A DNA stretch of 64,000 nucleotides, taken from positions 1-64,000 of the forward strand of contig VBLC01000041.1 in assembly GCA_005879315.1 (NCBI GenBank), in the 5' to 3' direction. Source of the stretch: Deltaproteobacteria bacterium (GTDB lineage Bacteria > Myxococcota > Myxococcia > Myxococcales > 40CM-4-68-19). The stretch's first letter is position 1; each line of letters opens with the position of its first letter. This document shows positions 10,441 to 19,061 of the stretch, piece after piece. The notes under the pieces are model-generated. The model searched no databases, was not told the DNA's origin, and worked only from the letters and a program-made list of their open reading frames with translations. Position numbers and translations under genes: made by a program.

Positions 10441-11321
10441 GAGGCGTCCCAGCGCTGATCGATTCCGCCCTGCGGAACGCCTGGTCCTTCAAGGAGCTGC
10501 CCTGGCATCTCGAGGTGGACCCTGACCGCGGCAGCTTTCCGGAAGAGAGCTTCTTCGCCGGCGGGCTGCGCCCCTTTCGCGCGATGAGCAGCGCGCAGCG
10601 GCGCGCGTTCGTGTTCCGGGAGACCTGCTTTCATCTCTCCAATCTCCTCGCGGGCGAGCGGAGCGGCGAGCATCTGGTTGCGCAAGTGCTGGTGCTCACC
10701 GCGCGCGAGCGGCCGGGGCACCGGGAGTTCCTGGCACTGATGGCGCAGGAGGAGGCGAAGCACTTCCTCGCCTTGCAGAAATATCTCTCGGAGAAAGCGA
10801 GCGTGCTCTATCCGCCCTGCCGCCGGCTCTTCCTCGCGCTCGAGGCGGTGGAAGCGTGCGCCTCGCCCGAGGTCAAGCTGCTCGTCGGCCAGGTGGTGTT
10901 CGAGTGGACGGCGGCGTCGCTGGTCTCGACGCTCCTGGTGAAAGCGCGCGAGCCGCTGCTCTCCGCGGTCTTGCGGGTGAATCTCAGGGACGAGTCGCGC
11001 CATCTCGCCTACAGCTACGAGCTGCGCGAGCCGCTGGCGAAGGTCCTGACCGGCCGGGTGGCGCCGGAGATGGAGGACCTCGTCTTCGAGAGCGTGCGGG
11101 CGAGCGTCTCCGCGCTGCTCGCCGAGCCGGTGTGGAGCGAGCTCGGCCTCGAAGCGCGGGCCATGCGCCGCCACGCGCTCGAGCGGCTGGAGCGGCTCGG
11201 CGTGCTCGACCGCTACCGCAAGCTGGTGCCCGAGCAGCTGGCGCGCTGCGGTTTTCCGGTGGCGAAATTGACTCGCCGGCTGGGCAAGGGGCTGGTGAGG
11301 GGGCTTGTCGCGGATGGCTGA
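10437..11321 (+). CDS. Ferritin-like diiron protein (R2/AurF-like oxidase or oxygenase)
   Basis: 294 aa, all helical. It carries the carboxylate-bridged diiron pattern: Glu in LLAGERSGE (about 74/78), QEEAKH (E106xxH109), VVFEWT (E156) and RDESRH (E186xxH189). This matches the ExxH pairs of R2-like oxidases and AurF/CmlI-type N-oxygenases. The GTG start overlaps the kinase stop by 4 nt, and its stop overlaps the FAAL start by 8 nt. Context suggests it oxidises or desaturates an acyl or aminoacyl chain carried on the nearby ACP. The exact reaction is unknown. Confidence 0.75.
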
Positions 11322-13068
11322 TTCGATCGCCTCGCTGTTCCGCGCAGGAGATCCGGGCCGGGTCGCCGTCCATTTCCTGCGCAGCCAGTCCAAGGGCGGC
11401 TTTCGCGACGAGCAGATCACGCTGGGCGATTGGGTCCGGGGGGCGGATGCTTGCGCGGCCGCGCTGGAGGCGCGCGGGCTGCGCCGCGGCCAGCGAGTGC
11501 TGCTTTGCCTGCCGACGGGCCGCGCCTTCCTCGACGCCTTCCTCGGCGCGATCTCGATCGGGGTCGTCCCCGTGCCGCTGCCATCGCTGGAAGGATTCGC
11601 GCGGCCGGCCGCGTTCGTGAATCGGCTCACGAGCGTGGTGCAAGACGCCGCGCCCTCCGCCGTCTTCGCCGACCCGCGGACCGCCGCTCACCTGCGCCGC
11701 GCCGGGCTCCTCGGCGCGGACTTGCCCGTGATCGAACCGATGCCGCCGCGGGCTGGATCGGCTCCCGTGCCGCGGCCGCCCGAGGGCGACGAGGTCGCGC
11801 TCATCCAGTACACCTCGGGCAGCACCGGCACGCCGCGCGGTGTAGTGATCACCGCCGCAAACCTGGCGGCCAACATCGAAGCGATGGGCAAGGCGTTGCG
11901 GCTCACCTCCGCCGACCGCGTCGTCTCCTGGCTGCCGCTCTACCACGACATGGGGCTCATCGGCGGGCTGCTCGCGCCGGCCGCGCACGGCGCCACCTGC
12001 TCGCTGCTCTCGCCCCTCGAGTTCATGCTCCATCCGGCCAGCTGGATGCGGGCCGCCTCGCAGGCGCGCGCGACGCTGACCGTGGCGCCGAACTTCGCCT
12101 ATGGCCTGGTGGCGCGGAAGGTCGCCGACGAAGATCTGCGCGGCCTCGATCTCTCCTCGCTGCGCGCTGCGATCAACGGCGCCGAGCCGGTCGACGTTGC
12201 CACCGCCGAAGCTTTCTGCGCGCGCCTCGCCCCGATGGGGTTCTCGCCGCGCAGCTATTTTCCCGTCTACGGCCTCGCCGAATCGACCCTCTCCGTCGCC
12301 TTCCCGCCGCTCGGGCGCGGCCTCAAGGTCGATCACGTGCGGCGCGACGAGCTGGCCAAGGGTCGCGCCGTGACCGCCGAGCCGGGCCCCGGCACGATGC
12401 GGATCGTCTCGGTCGGCCGCGCGCTCGAGGGCCACAGCATCTCCATCGTCGAAGCCGTCGATCACGCGCCGCTGCCGGAGCGGAGGCTGGGCGAGATCTG
12501 GGTGCAGGGGCCGAGCATCTCGCCCTGGTACTTCGACAAGCACGAGCCGGTGCGGTCGCGCCGGCATTCGCTGCGCACCCAGGACGTGGGATACCTCGCC
12601 GACGGCGAGCTCTATGTCGTCGATCGCCTCAAGGATCTGGTGATCGTCGCGGGCCGGAGCTACTCGCCCTCCGACATCGAGCGCGCCGCCGAGGGCGTGG
12701 AGGGAGTGCGCGCGGGCCGCTCGGTGGCTTTCGGCGTCGCCGACGAAGACCGCGCCACCGAGGCGCTCATCCTCGTCGCCGAAGTGCAACCGCGCAGCCG
12801 CGCCGAGCTGCGCCGGCTGTCCGATGCCGTGCGCGAGCGGGTGACGGACCAGATCGGCCTTTCACCCGCCGACGTGCGACTGCTCAAGCCGGGAGCGCTG
12901 GCGCGGACCTCGAGCGGAAAGCTGATGCGGCGCGACGCCCGCGACCGATATCTCCACGGCGGGCTCGACGGCGGCCAGGCGCTGCGGCCGTTCTTCCCGC
13001 AGCGGATTCTCGACGCCGCCCGCGCCACGGTGATGCGCTTTCTCGCGCGGCGTCTCGCTCAGCGCTGA
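11314..13068 (+). CDS. Fatty acyl-AMP ligase (FAAL)
   Basis: 584 aa, adenylate-forming. The P-loop is IQYTSGSTGTPRGV, then LPLYHDMGL, typical of FAAL/FadD32-type enzymes, NGAEPVD and YGLAESTLSV. The hinge/A8 region LKDLVIVAGRSYSPSDIE and a C-terminal SGKLMRR with the catalytic Lys follow. FAALs activate fatty acids to acyl-AMP and load an ACP rather than CoA, and an ACP is encoded about 1.6 kb away on the opposite strand. ATG at 11314 overlaps the diiron gene. Its 3' end overlaps the convergent crotonase-like gene by 10 bp. Confidence 0.93.
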   Translation: MADSIASLFRAGDPGRVAVHFLRSQSKGGFRDEQITLGDWVRGADACAAALEARGLRRGQRVLLCLPTGRAFLDAFLGAISIGVVPVPLPSLEGFARPAAFVNRLTSVVQDAAPSAVFADPRTAAHLRRAGLLGADLPVIEPMPPRAGSAPVPRPPEGDEVALIQYTSGSTGTPRGVVITAANLAANIEAMGKALRLTSADRVVSWLPLYHDMGLIGGLLAPAAHGATCSLLSPLEFMLHPASWMRAASQARATLTVAPNFAYGLVARKVADEDLRGLDLSSLRAAINGAEPVDVATAEAFCARLAPMGFSPRSYFPVYGLAESTLSVAFPPLGRGLKVDHVRRDELAKGRAVTAEPGPGTMRIVSVGRALEGHSISIVEAVDHAPLPERRLGEIWVQGPSISPWYFDKHEPVRSRRHSLRTQDVGYLADGELYVVDRLKDLVIVAGRSYSPSDIERAAEGVEGVRAGRSVAFGVADEDRATEALILVAEVQPRSRAELRRLSDAVRERVTDQIGLSPADVRLLKPGALARTSSGKLMRRDARDRYLHGGLDGGQALRPFFPQRILDAARATVMRFLARRLAQR

Positions 13069-14630
13069 CCGAGCACGCGCCGTGCGCTGCGGGCGATCGG
13101 CGACTTGCTCCCGGCAGCGCAGCGGAGAAGGCCGCCGCGCACGACCGGAAATCCGCAGAGCAGATGAGCGAGCAGATCCGCCTGCGAAGGATGAACCAGG
13201 GTACCGTCGTCGAGCGCCCTGATCGCTTCCCTGGCGAGCGCCTCCACGGCGCGTCCGGCGAGATTCTTTTGCCTGCGCCGGGCCTTCCTCGAGCCCAGAC
13301 GGCGAGCCACTGCCTTGGGGAGGCGGAAGCCGAACTCCAACAACTCGCTGCGGACCTGCGCCGAGGGTGCCTCGCGGAGAGCGGCCGTGAGAGCATCGAG
13401 GAGCCGTTTGCTGACGAACCGCCCGCGCGCGCGCGACACCACGGGCGCGAAGCCAGCCTGTTCGAGAAACTGGAAGAGCGGCGCGCCGGCGCGCCAAGGC
13501 ATCTCCCTGTTCGTTGGAACGAGCTCGAGGGGAGGCACGTCCTCGCCGGCCAAGGGAAGAAGCGCGCTGCAATCGGCATCTGGTTGCAGCGAGCCGACCG
13601 CGCAAGTGAGCACGCCGCGGATCTTCTTCGCCGCGAAAGCGATGTCCGCGCCGGCGGCGGGACCCAACTGGACGCCAGGCAGCGGCCGCAGCCGGAAGAG
13701 GCGCGCGAGAGCCGGCAGGGAACGATCGACATGCACCTTGAGTCGTTCGGGCCGCCGGTACAACGCGCTGCCGATGGCGTGCGCTTTCGCTGCCTGGCGG
13801 ATGAAGAAGAAAGACATCGCGCGCTCGGAATCGCGCGTCCCCACGGTGCGCCAGAAGCCCGCCAGCTCGTCGCGCAGTCCGTCTTCGAGCCGGTAGCCGC
13901 GCCGCAGCGTCAAGCGGGATAGCCGAAGGCATTCGCGCGCCAGCTGGCGCTCTGGCCCGGGCAGATCGGCGAGCCGAGGCAGCGGTCGCTGCGGCGGACG
14001 CCGCAGTTCGCGCTTCGGCCAGCCGCGCGCACGCAGGCCGGAGAGGAATCCGGGCAGCGCCTTGCGCAGATCGGGCGCGAGCCGATCGATGAGACCGAGC
14101 CGCAGCGCGCGCCTCGCATCGAGCCGCTCGCCGAGCAAGAGCCGCAGGCCGGCGCCGAGGCCGAGCAGCCGCGGCAGCCGCTGGGTCGCCCCGAAGAGGG
14201 GAATGAAGGCGTAGTCGCGCAGCTCGGGCATGTAGAAGTGCGTGTCGTAGCTGTCGCGCGCGATCCGGTAGTCGCAAGTCAGCGCCAGCTCCAGACCGCA
14301 GCCGTAGCAGTTGCCCTCGATGGCGGCGATGGTCGGCACCGGCGCGGCGGCGAGGCTCAGGTAGCAGCGCTGCAGCGCGTGTGCCCGCTCCATCGCGGCC
14401 TCTTCGCTGTGCGAGGAAGCGGCGAGCAGGAGCCCGACGCCGTTGATGAAGCTGCCGGGCTTCTTGCTCTGCACCACCACCGCGCGGGCGCCGGCCTCGA
14501 GGCCGGCCTCGAGCTCGCGCTCGAGCTCGAGCGCGACCGCGGGCGTGAAGACGTTGACCGAGGAGCCCCGGGTGTCGAGCGTCAGGTAGAGGATTCCGCC
14601 GCGCAGGGCCCCGGTGCAGCCCGCGGTCAT
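13059..14630 (-). CDS. Crotonase/FadJ-like protein with a degenerate dehydrogenase half
   Basis: 523 aa. Residues about 1-190 form an enoyl-CoA hydratase fold with oxyanion loop SFINGVG and both catalytic Glu positions present (YGCGLELALTCDYRIA and MPELRDYAF). The C-terminus resembles the 3-hydroxyacyl-CoA dehydrogenase C-terminal domain (RFVSKRLLDAL; LLAHLLCGFPVVRGG). The intervening Rossmann region lacks a recognisable GxGxxG. Length is well below the usual 700 or so of FadB/FadJ. It is coupled to the ACP gene by an ATGA overlap, so its substrate may be acyl-ACP. Confidence 0.75.
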   Translation of the reverse strand: MTAGCTGALRGGILYLTLDTRGSSVNVFTPAVALELERELEAGLEAGARAVVVQSKKPGSFINGVGLLLAASSHSEEAAMERAHALQRCYLSLAAAPVPTIAAIEGNCYGCGLELALTCDYRIARDSYDTHFYMPELRDYAFIPLFGATQRLPRLLGLGAGLRLLLGERLDARRALRLGLIDRLAPDLRKALPGFLSGLRARGWPKRELRRPPQRPLPRLADLPGPERQLARECLRLSRLTLRRGYRLEDGLRDELAGFWRTVGTRDSERAMSFFFIRQAAKAHAIGSALYRRPERLKVHVDRSLPALARLFRLRPLPGVQLGPAAGADIAFAAKKIRGVLTCAVGSLQPDADCSALLPLAGEDVPPLELVPTNREMPWRAGAPLFQFLEQAGFAPVVSRARGRFVSKRLLDALTAALREAPSAQVRSELLEFGFRLPKAVARRLGSRKARRRQKNLAGRAVEALAREAIRALDDGTLVHPSQADLLAHLLCGFPVVRGGLLRCAAGSKSPIARSARRVLGQR

Positions 14631-14908
14631 TTCTGCTCGGTGAGAAAGAGCGCGAGCGACTCGACCGTCAGCTCGGCAGGGTCGTTGACGCTGGCGATCC
14701 ACTCCGGCAGGAACACCGGCCTGCCGAGCTCCTTCTCCAAGAGCACGGTGAGCTCGACCACCTTGAGCGAGTCGAGGCCCAGGTCGGCGAGGATCGACGC
14801 CTGCGGCGTGATCCTCTTCCGCAGGCTCTTCGCCACCAGCGGCTCGAGCGCCGCGCGGACCGCGGGGAAGAGCTCGGGCTCGCGCTTGCGTGAACGTCGC
14901 GCGGTCAT
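14627..14908 (-). CDS. Acyl carrier protein
   Basis: 93 aa. The phosphopantetheine site is LGLDSLKVVEL, with Ser near residue 47. A basic N-terminal extension (TARRSRKRE) precedes the four-helix ACP fold. The ATG at 14908 is chosen because it starts the domain and sits just below the palindromic promoter region. The stop overlaps the crotonase-like gene (ATGA). With the convergent FAAL and diiron genes it makes a self-contained acyl activation and tailoring set. A dedicated ACP, separate from the housekeeping one, is inferred. Confidence 0.9.
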   Translation of the reverse strand: MTARRSRKREPELFPAVRAALEPLVAKSLRKRITPQASILADLGLDSLKVVELTVLLEKELGRPVFLPEWIASVNDPAELTVESLALFLTEQK

Positions 14909-14910
14909 CG

Positions 14911-14972
14911 GGGTATCATTTGATACTCGGGCGGGGTGCGGGCCCTGTAAAGAATTTTCCACACTGATACCC
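14911..14972. promoter_or_regulatory. TGATAC inverted repeats in the ACP / His-rich protein divergent promoter
   Basis: GTATCA-TT-TGATAC at 14913-14926 is a perfect 6-2-6 palindrome placed just before the ACP start. A further half-site TGATACCC at 14965-14972 mirrors GGGTATCA at 14911-14918. They bracket an AT-rich stretch (about 14947-14963) that could be a core promoter. The arrangement looks like an operator array for a dimeric repressor controlling both directions; the regulator is not in the window. Confidence 0.5.
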
Positions 14973-14980
14973 TTGCACAC

Positions 14981-15394
14981 ATGAGCTCTTCCCAGCGGGC
15001 AGCGCGGGCGTTGTTCCTCGCCGCCACCGCGGCGCACGGGCTCGTCGTCGCCGGGCTCGCTCATGCCGAAGAGCATCATCGCGAGGATGTCTCCGAAACG
15101 GCCCAAGCCTGGAGAGCGGCAGGCGATCCGCTCGATGCCCTTGCCTTCGCTCTGACCCACGCGCACCAGCGTCCCTCGGGGCCCGCGGAGCGCAAACACT
15201 CGCACGGGCCGGGGCGTCATGGCTCGGGCAGCCTCTCGCACCTCGCCGTCGCACTCCACGCCGCCCCGCAGCTGCCGCAGCTGGAAAGGGCAGCTCCGCA
15301 ACACAGGCCGCCCATCGCTGCCGTGGCGCCGCGGCGCGCGACGCTCCGGTATCTCATCGTCGAGCAGGCGCAGGGGCCGCCGCCCGGCTGTTGA
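14981..15394 (+). CDS. Small histidine-rich exported or membrane-anchored protein
   Basis: 137 aa. A hydrophobic segment (residues about 8-28, ending AGLAHA) reads as a signal peptide or anchor. The rest is unusually rich in His (HAHQRP, HSHGPGRHGSG, LSHLAVALHAA), which suggests metal binding. I do not recognise a family. It lies 43 bp upstream of the TonB-dependent receptor gene and is likely co-transcribed with it, so a role in metal or metal-complex uptake is a reasonable inference. Confidence 0.6.
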   Translation: MSSSQRAARALFLAATAAHGLVVAGLAHAEEHHREDVSETAQAWRAAGDPLDALAFALTHAHQRPSGPAERKHSHGPGRHGSGSLSHLAVALHAAPQLPQLERAAPQHRPPIAAVAPRRATLRYLIVEQAQGPPPGC

Positions 15395-15437
15395 AGCGCA
15401 GCGATCGCAGCCGGCTCATTCGTTCTCGGAGATACCG

Positions 15438-18044
15438 ATGCACCCGATTTCGCGGGGGCGCTGCCATGCGCTCTTGCTCGCGTTCGCCATCCCATCGCTC
15501 GCGAGGGCGGAGGAGTTGGCGCTGCCCAGCGGCTTCGCGCCGCCGCGCCTGATCGAGCGCGTCGAGGCCCGCTATCCGGACGAGGCGCGCAGAGCGGGCT
15601 TGAGCGGCACGGTGCTCCTTCAACTGGTGGTCGACGTCGACGGCTCGGTCCGCGAGGCACAGGTCGCGCGCGGTGCGGGGCACGGATTCGATGAGGCCGC
15701 CCTCGAAGCTGCCCGCAAGCTTCGCTTCGAGCCGGCCAGGCAAGGCGGCGCACCCATTTCGGTGCAGCTCAACTACGAGATCCATTTCCTGCTCACGCCG
15801 GAGCTGCCGACGCTGCACGACGTGGCAAGGCCGGCCGGCTCGGCGCCGGAGGAGGCTGGCAAGCAGAAGTCTTCTCGCGGCCCTTTCGAAGTGACGGTCG
15901 AGGGCGAACGGCCTTTCACCGCCGCAAGCGCCCGCGTGGTGCGCGACCGCGACTTCCTCTTGCGGCCGCGGATCACGCCGGAGGACATCCTCCGGGTCGT
16001 CCCCGGTCTGGTGCTCGCGCAGCACCAGGGCGGGGGCAAGGCCGACCAGCTCTTCCTGCGCGGATTCGACGCCGACCACGGCACCGACGTGTCGGTCAAC
16101 CTCGACGGCATTCCCGTCAACATGCCCTCGCACACGCATGGGCAAGGGTTCGCCGATCTGCACTTTCTCATTCCCGAAGCCATCGAGCGTATCGAGGTGG
16201 TGAAGGGCCCTTACGACGCGCAATACGGAGACTTCGACACCGCGGGCGCGGTCAACCTGGTCACGCGCGACGTCTTCGACCGATCACAACTGACCGTGCA
16301 AGGAGGAGTCTTCCCCACCGCACTCGCCGCGCACGACGTCGAAGGCGGCCCGCCGCGCGGCACGAGCTGGCGCGCCCTCGGCATTGCGGCGCCGGCAATG
16401 GAGAAGGTCCATCCCTGGTTCGCCGCCGAGGTCTCCGGCGCGCAGGGCCCCTTCCTGCACGGCGAGCGGCTGCAGCGCTACAACCTTTTCGCCAGCTCTT
16501 CGTTCGAGCTGTCGCCCAGGGCGCAGCTCTCGGTCTTGGGCCTGGCCTATGCCTCGAGCTGGATCGGTTCGGGACAGATCCCCTCGCGGCTGATCGAGCA
16601 GGGCTTTCTCGACCGCTACGGCGCCATCGACCCGAGCGAAGGAGGCGACACCCAGCGGCAGCAGCTCATCGTCTCGCTGCGCGCGCGGCCTGATGACAGC
16701 TCGTCGTTCACCGCGGCGGGCTCGGTCCTCCGCTACGGGCTGACCCTGTTCAACGACTTCAGCTTCCAGGCCAAGGATCCGGTGAACGGCGACGAGATCG
16801 AGCAGGACGATCAGCGCACGTCGATCTTCGCGAATTTGAAATACGAACGGCGGGATCTGGGATTTCTCAACAGCACTTTGGGGGTCCAGCTGCGGAGCGA
16901 CGACGTCACCGCCTCCCTCTTCAAGGTCCACAAGCGTGCGCGCCTCGCCCGGTGCCTCGAGATCGAAAACCCCTGCGTGAGCACCAACGATCGCCAGACA
17001 GACGCTGCCGCTTATCTGCAGGCGGACCTGCGTCCTCTGGCCTGGCTCCGCCTGGTGCTCGGCCTGCGCCACGACCTCTTCGAGTTCGACGTGCGATCGC
17101 TCAAGCCCGGCTTTGGCCTCGACGCGGAGCATCCCGATCCGCTGCCGCCGGCGGTGCAGCGCAGCATCACCAGCCCCAAGGCGAGCCTCGTGCTCACGCC
17201 GCTGCCGCAGCTCGACCTCTACTTCAATTACGGGCAGGGGTTTCACTCCAACGACGCGCGCAGCGCCGTGGAGACGGGAGGGAGCGGGGCGCTGCCGCGC
17301 GCCATCGGCTACGAGATCGGAGCTCGCACCCGGCTGCTCGACGAACGCCTCGACCTGGCCGCCGCGCTCTGGCGACTCGACCTCGCCAGCGAGCTGGTGT
17401 GGAGCGGCGACCAGGGAGGCACTTCGCCCTCCGACCCGACGCGGCGGCAAGGCATCGATCTGGAGGGACGCTATCGCATTCTCCCCTGGCTCTTCGCTGA
17501 CCTCGACGTCTCGCTCGCCAATGCGCAGTACCGGCAGGACTTCGGCAACGGCCACGCCGTCGCGCTCGCGCCGCCGCGGATCATCACCGGCGGGCTGACG
17601 GCGCGGCATCCGTCCGGCGTCTCGGCGTCGCTGCGCGTGCGGCACATCGGCCCGCGGCCTGCGTCGCAGCTGGAGGCGAGCAGCCCGCTCGATCCGGCGA
17701 ATCCTGCAGGGCCGCGCGTGCCGCCCTGTACGCCCGCCCTCGACGCGAACGATCCGGTGCAGTCACGCTGCTTCCTGGTCGCCGATGGATACACGATCTT
17801 CGATGCGGTGCTCGGCTACACCACGCCGCGCTGGTCGCTCTTCCTCATCGCCGAGAACCTCACCAACAGCGCCTATCGCGAGGCGCAGTTCGGCAACGTC
17901 TCGCAGGTCATCGCGCCGCCGGACGGCCGCACCGTCTCCTCGAAGGGTGCGCCGTGGACCCCGGAGGGGCATGCCGTGCAGGACATCCATTACACGCCGG
18001 GCAATCCGTTCGGCGCGCAGCTTGCGGCGACGCTCTACTTCTAG
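15438..18044 (+). CDS. TonB-dependent outer-membrane receptor with N-terminal TonB-like domain
   Basis: 868 aa. The signal peptide is about 1-22 (IPSLARA). Residues about 30-120 form a TonB C-terminal-type domain (YPDEARRAGLSGTVLLQLVV; DEAALEAARKLRFEPA). The plug follows (ILRVVPGLVLAQHQGGGKAD; LRGFDADHGTDVSVNLDGIP; IERIEVVKGPYDAQYGDFDT), then a 22-strand-type barrel ending in an aromatic residue (ATLYF). The plug loop MPSHTHGQG is His-rich. The substrate is not determined; the His-rich neighbour hints at a metal. ATG at 15438 gives the complete signal peptide. Confidence 0.92.
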   Translation: MHPISRGRCHALLLAFAIPSLARAEELALPSGFAPPRLIERVEARYPDEARRAGLSGTVLLQLVVDVDGSVREAQVARGAGHGFDEAALEAARKLRFEPARQGGAPISVQLNYEIHFLLTPELPTLHDVARPAGSAPEEAGKQKSSRGPFEVTVEGERPFTAASARVVRDRDFLLRPRITPEDILRVVPGLVLAQHQGGGKADQLFLRGFDADHGTDVSVNLDGIPVNMPSHTHGQGFADLHFLIPEAIERIEVVKGPYDAQYGDFDTAGAVNLVTRDVFDRSQLTVQGGVFPTALAAHDVEGGPPRGTSWRALGIAAPAMEKVHPWFAAEVSGAQGPFLHGERLQRYNLFASSSFELSPRAQLSVLGLAYASSWIGSGQIPSRLIEQGFLDRYGAIDPSEGGDTQRQQLIVSLRARPDDSSSFTAAGSVLRYGLTLFNDFSFQAKDPVNGDEIEQDDQRTSIFANLKYERRDLGFLNSTLGVQLRSDDVTASLFKVHKRARLARCLEIENPCVSTNDRQTDAAAYLQADLRPLAWLRLVLGLRHDLFEFDVRSLKPGFGLDAEHPDPLPPAVQRSITSPKASLVLTPLPQLDLYFNYGQGFHSNDARSAVETGGSGALPRAIGYEIGARTRLLDERLDLAAALWRLDLASELVWSGDQGGTSPSDPTRRQGIDLEGRYRILPWLFADLDVSLANAQYRQDFGNGHAVALAPPRIITGGLTARHPSGVSASLRVRHIGPRPASQLEASSPLDPANPAGPRVPPCTPALDANDPVQSRCFLVADGYTIFDAVLGYTTPRWSLFLIAENLTNSAYREAQFGNVSQVIAPPDGRTVSSKGAPWTPEGHAVQDIHYTPGNPFGAQLAATLYF

Positions 18045-18066
18045 ATGACCTACACTCGGCCCGGCC

Positions 18067-18471
18067 ATGCAGATCTCCTCCGGCACGCTGGTCTACCGCT
18101 GGCGAAACGGCGCGCTCGAGGTGCTCATCGTCAAGCCCGGCGGCTTCGCTGCCAAGTACGGCTGGAGCATTCCCAAGGGGCTCGTCGAGCCGGGGGAGGA
18201 CCTCGAGGCCGCCGCGCGCCGGGAGACGCGCGAGGAGACCGGAGTCGATCCCGATCAGCTCACGCCGCTCGGCCATGTGGACTACACGAAGTCGAAGAAG
18301 CGCATCCACTGCTTCTTCGGCCCCGCCCCCGCGCAGGAGCCGAAGAGCGAGCCCGACTTCGAAGTCGCCGAAGCGCGCTTCGTCCCGCTCGCGGATGCGC
18401 GGCGTCTCCTGCACCCGGACCAGCGGGCGTTCGTCGACATGCTCGCGGCGCGCGTCGGCCAGAAACCGTAG
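18067..18471 (+). CDS. NUDIX hydrolase
   Basis: 134 aa. The complete Nudix box GLVEPGEDLEAAARRETREE continues TGV and fits GX5EX7REUXEEXGU (about residues 40-62). The opening SSGTLVYRWRNGALEVLIV and KYGWSIPKG are typical of MutT-like members acting on nucleoside diphosphate derivatives, often diadenosine polyphosphates. It begins 22 bp after the receptor gene and is followed within 35 bp by the MOSC gene. Confidence 0.93.
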   Translation: MQISSGTLVYRWRNGALEVLIVKPGGFAAKYGWSIPKGLVEPGEDLEAAARRETREETGVDPDQLTPLGHVDYTKSKKRIHCFFGPAPAQEPKSEPDFEVAEARFVPLADARRLLHPDQRAFVDMLAARVGQKP

Positions 18472-18505
18472 TTGCTCATCGCGTCGCGGCGTGCGAGGAA
18501 ATGGC

Positions 18506-18970
18506 ATGCCGCCCGGCCGCGTCGAGCACATCCACCTGGCGGGGCATGCCGGCGAAGCGATGCGCAGCATCGAGCGCGTCCGCGCTGTCGCCGGCATCGG
18601 CCTCGAGGGCGATCGCTACGCCGCCGGCCTCGGCCGCTTCTCGCAGAACCGCAAGCTGAGCCGCGCGCTGACGCTGATCGAGGGGGAAGTGCTCGATGCC
18701 CTGCGCGCCGAGTCCGGCGTCGATCTGCAGCCGGGCGAGTCGCGCCGCAATTTGACGACCCGAGGCATCGCGCTCAATCCGCTCGTCGGCCAGCGCTTCC
18801 GCATCGGCAGCGTGCTCTGCCAGGGGCTCGCGCTCTGCGAGCCCTGCGAGTATCTGATGGAGTTGATCGGAAAGCCGGTGCTCGATCCGCTCCTCCACCG
18901 CGGCGGGCTGCGGGCCGCGATCCTCGAAGGTGGAGAGATTCGCGTCGGCGACGAAGTCTGCCTGGCCTGA
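18506..18970 (+). CDS. MOSC domain protein
   Basis: 154 aa, essentially one MOSC domain: IGLEGDRYAAGLGRF near the N-terminus and the conserved Cys region LALCEPCEYL (about residues 110-119). It ends with RGGLRAAILEGGEIRVGDEV. MOSC proteins bind molybdenum cofactor or act in sulfur transfer. The ATG at 18506 is in frame; the ATG at 18501 is not. No molybdoenzyme lies alongside. Confidence 0.9.
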   Translation: MPPGRVEHIHLAGHAGEAMRSIERVRAVAGIGLEGDRYAAGLGRFSQNRKLSRALTLIEGEVLDALRAESGVDLQPGESRRNLTTRGIALNPLVGQRFRIGSVLCQGLALCEPCEYLMELIGKPVLDPLLHRGGLRAAILEGGEIRVGDEVCLA

Positions 18971-19061
18971 AAGAAGACTGAGGCCGGAGGGCGGGCGGCC
19001 GCCTGCAAATGTTCACAAAGGCCTCCTTGACAAGCATCGCGGCGGAGATCGACAAGGCCTC

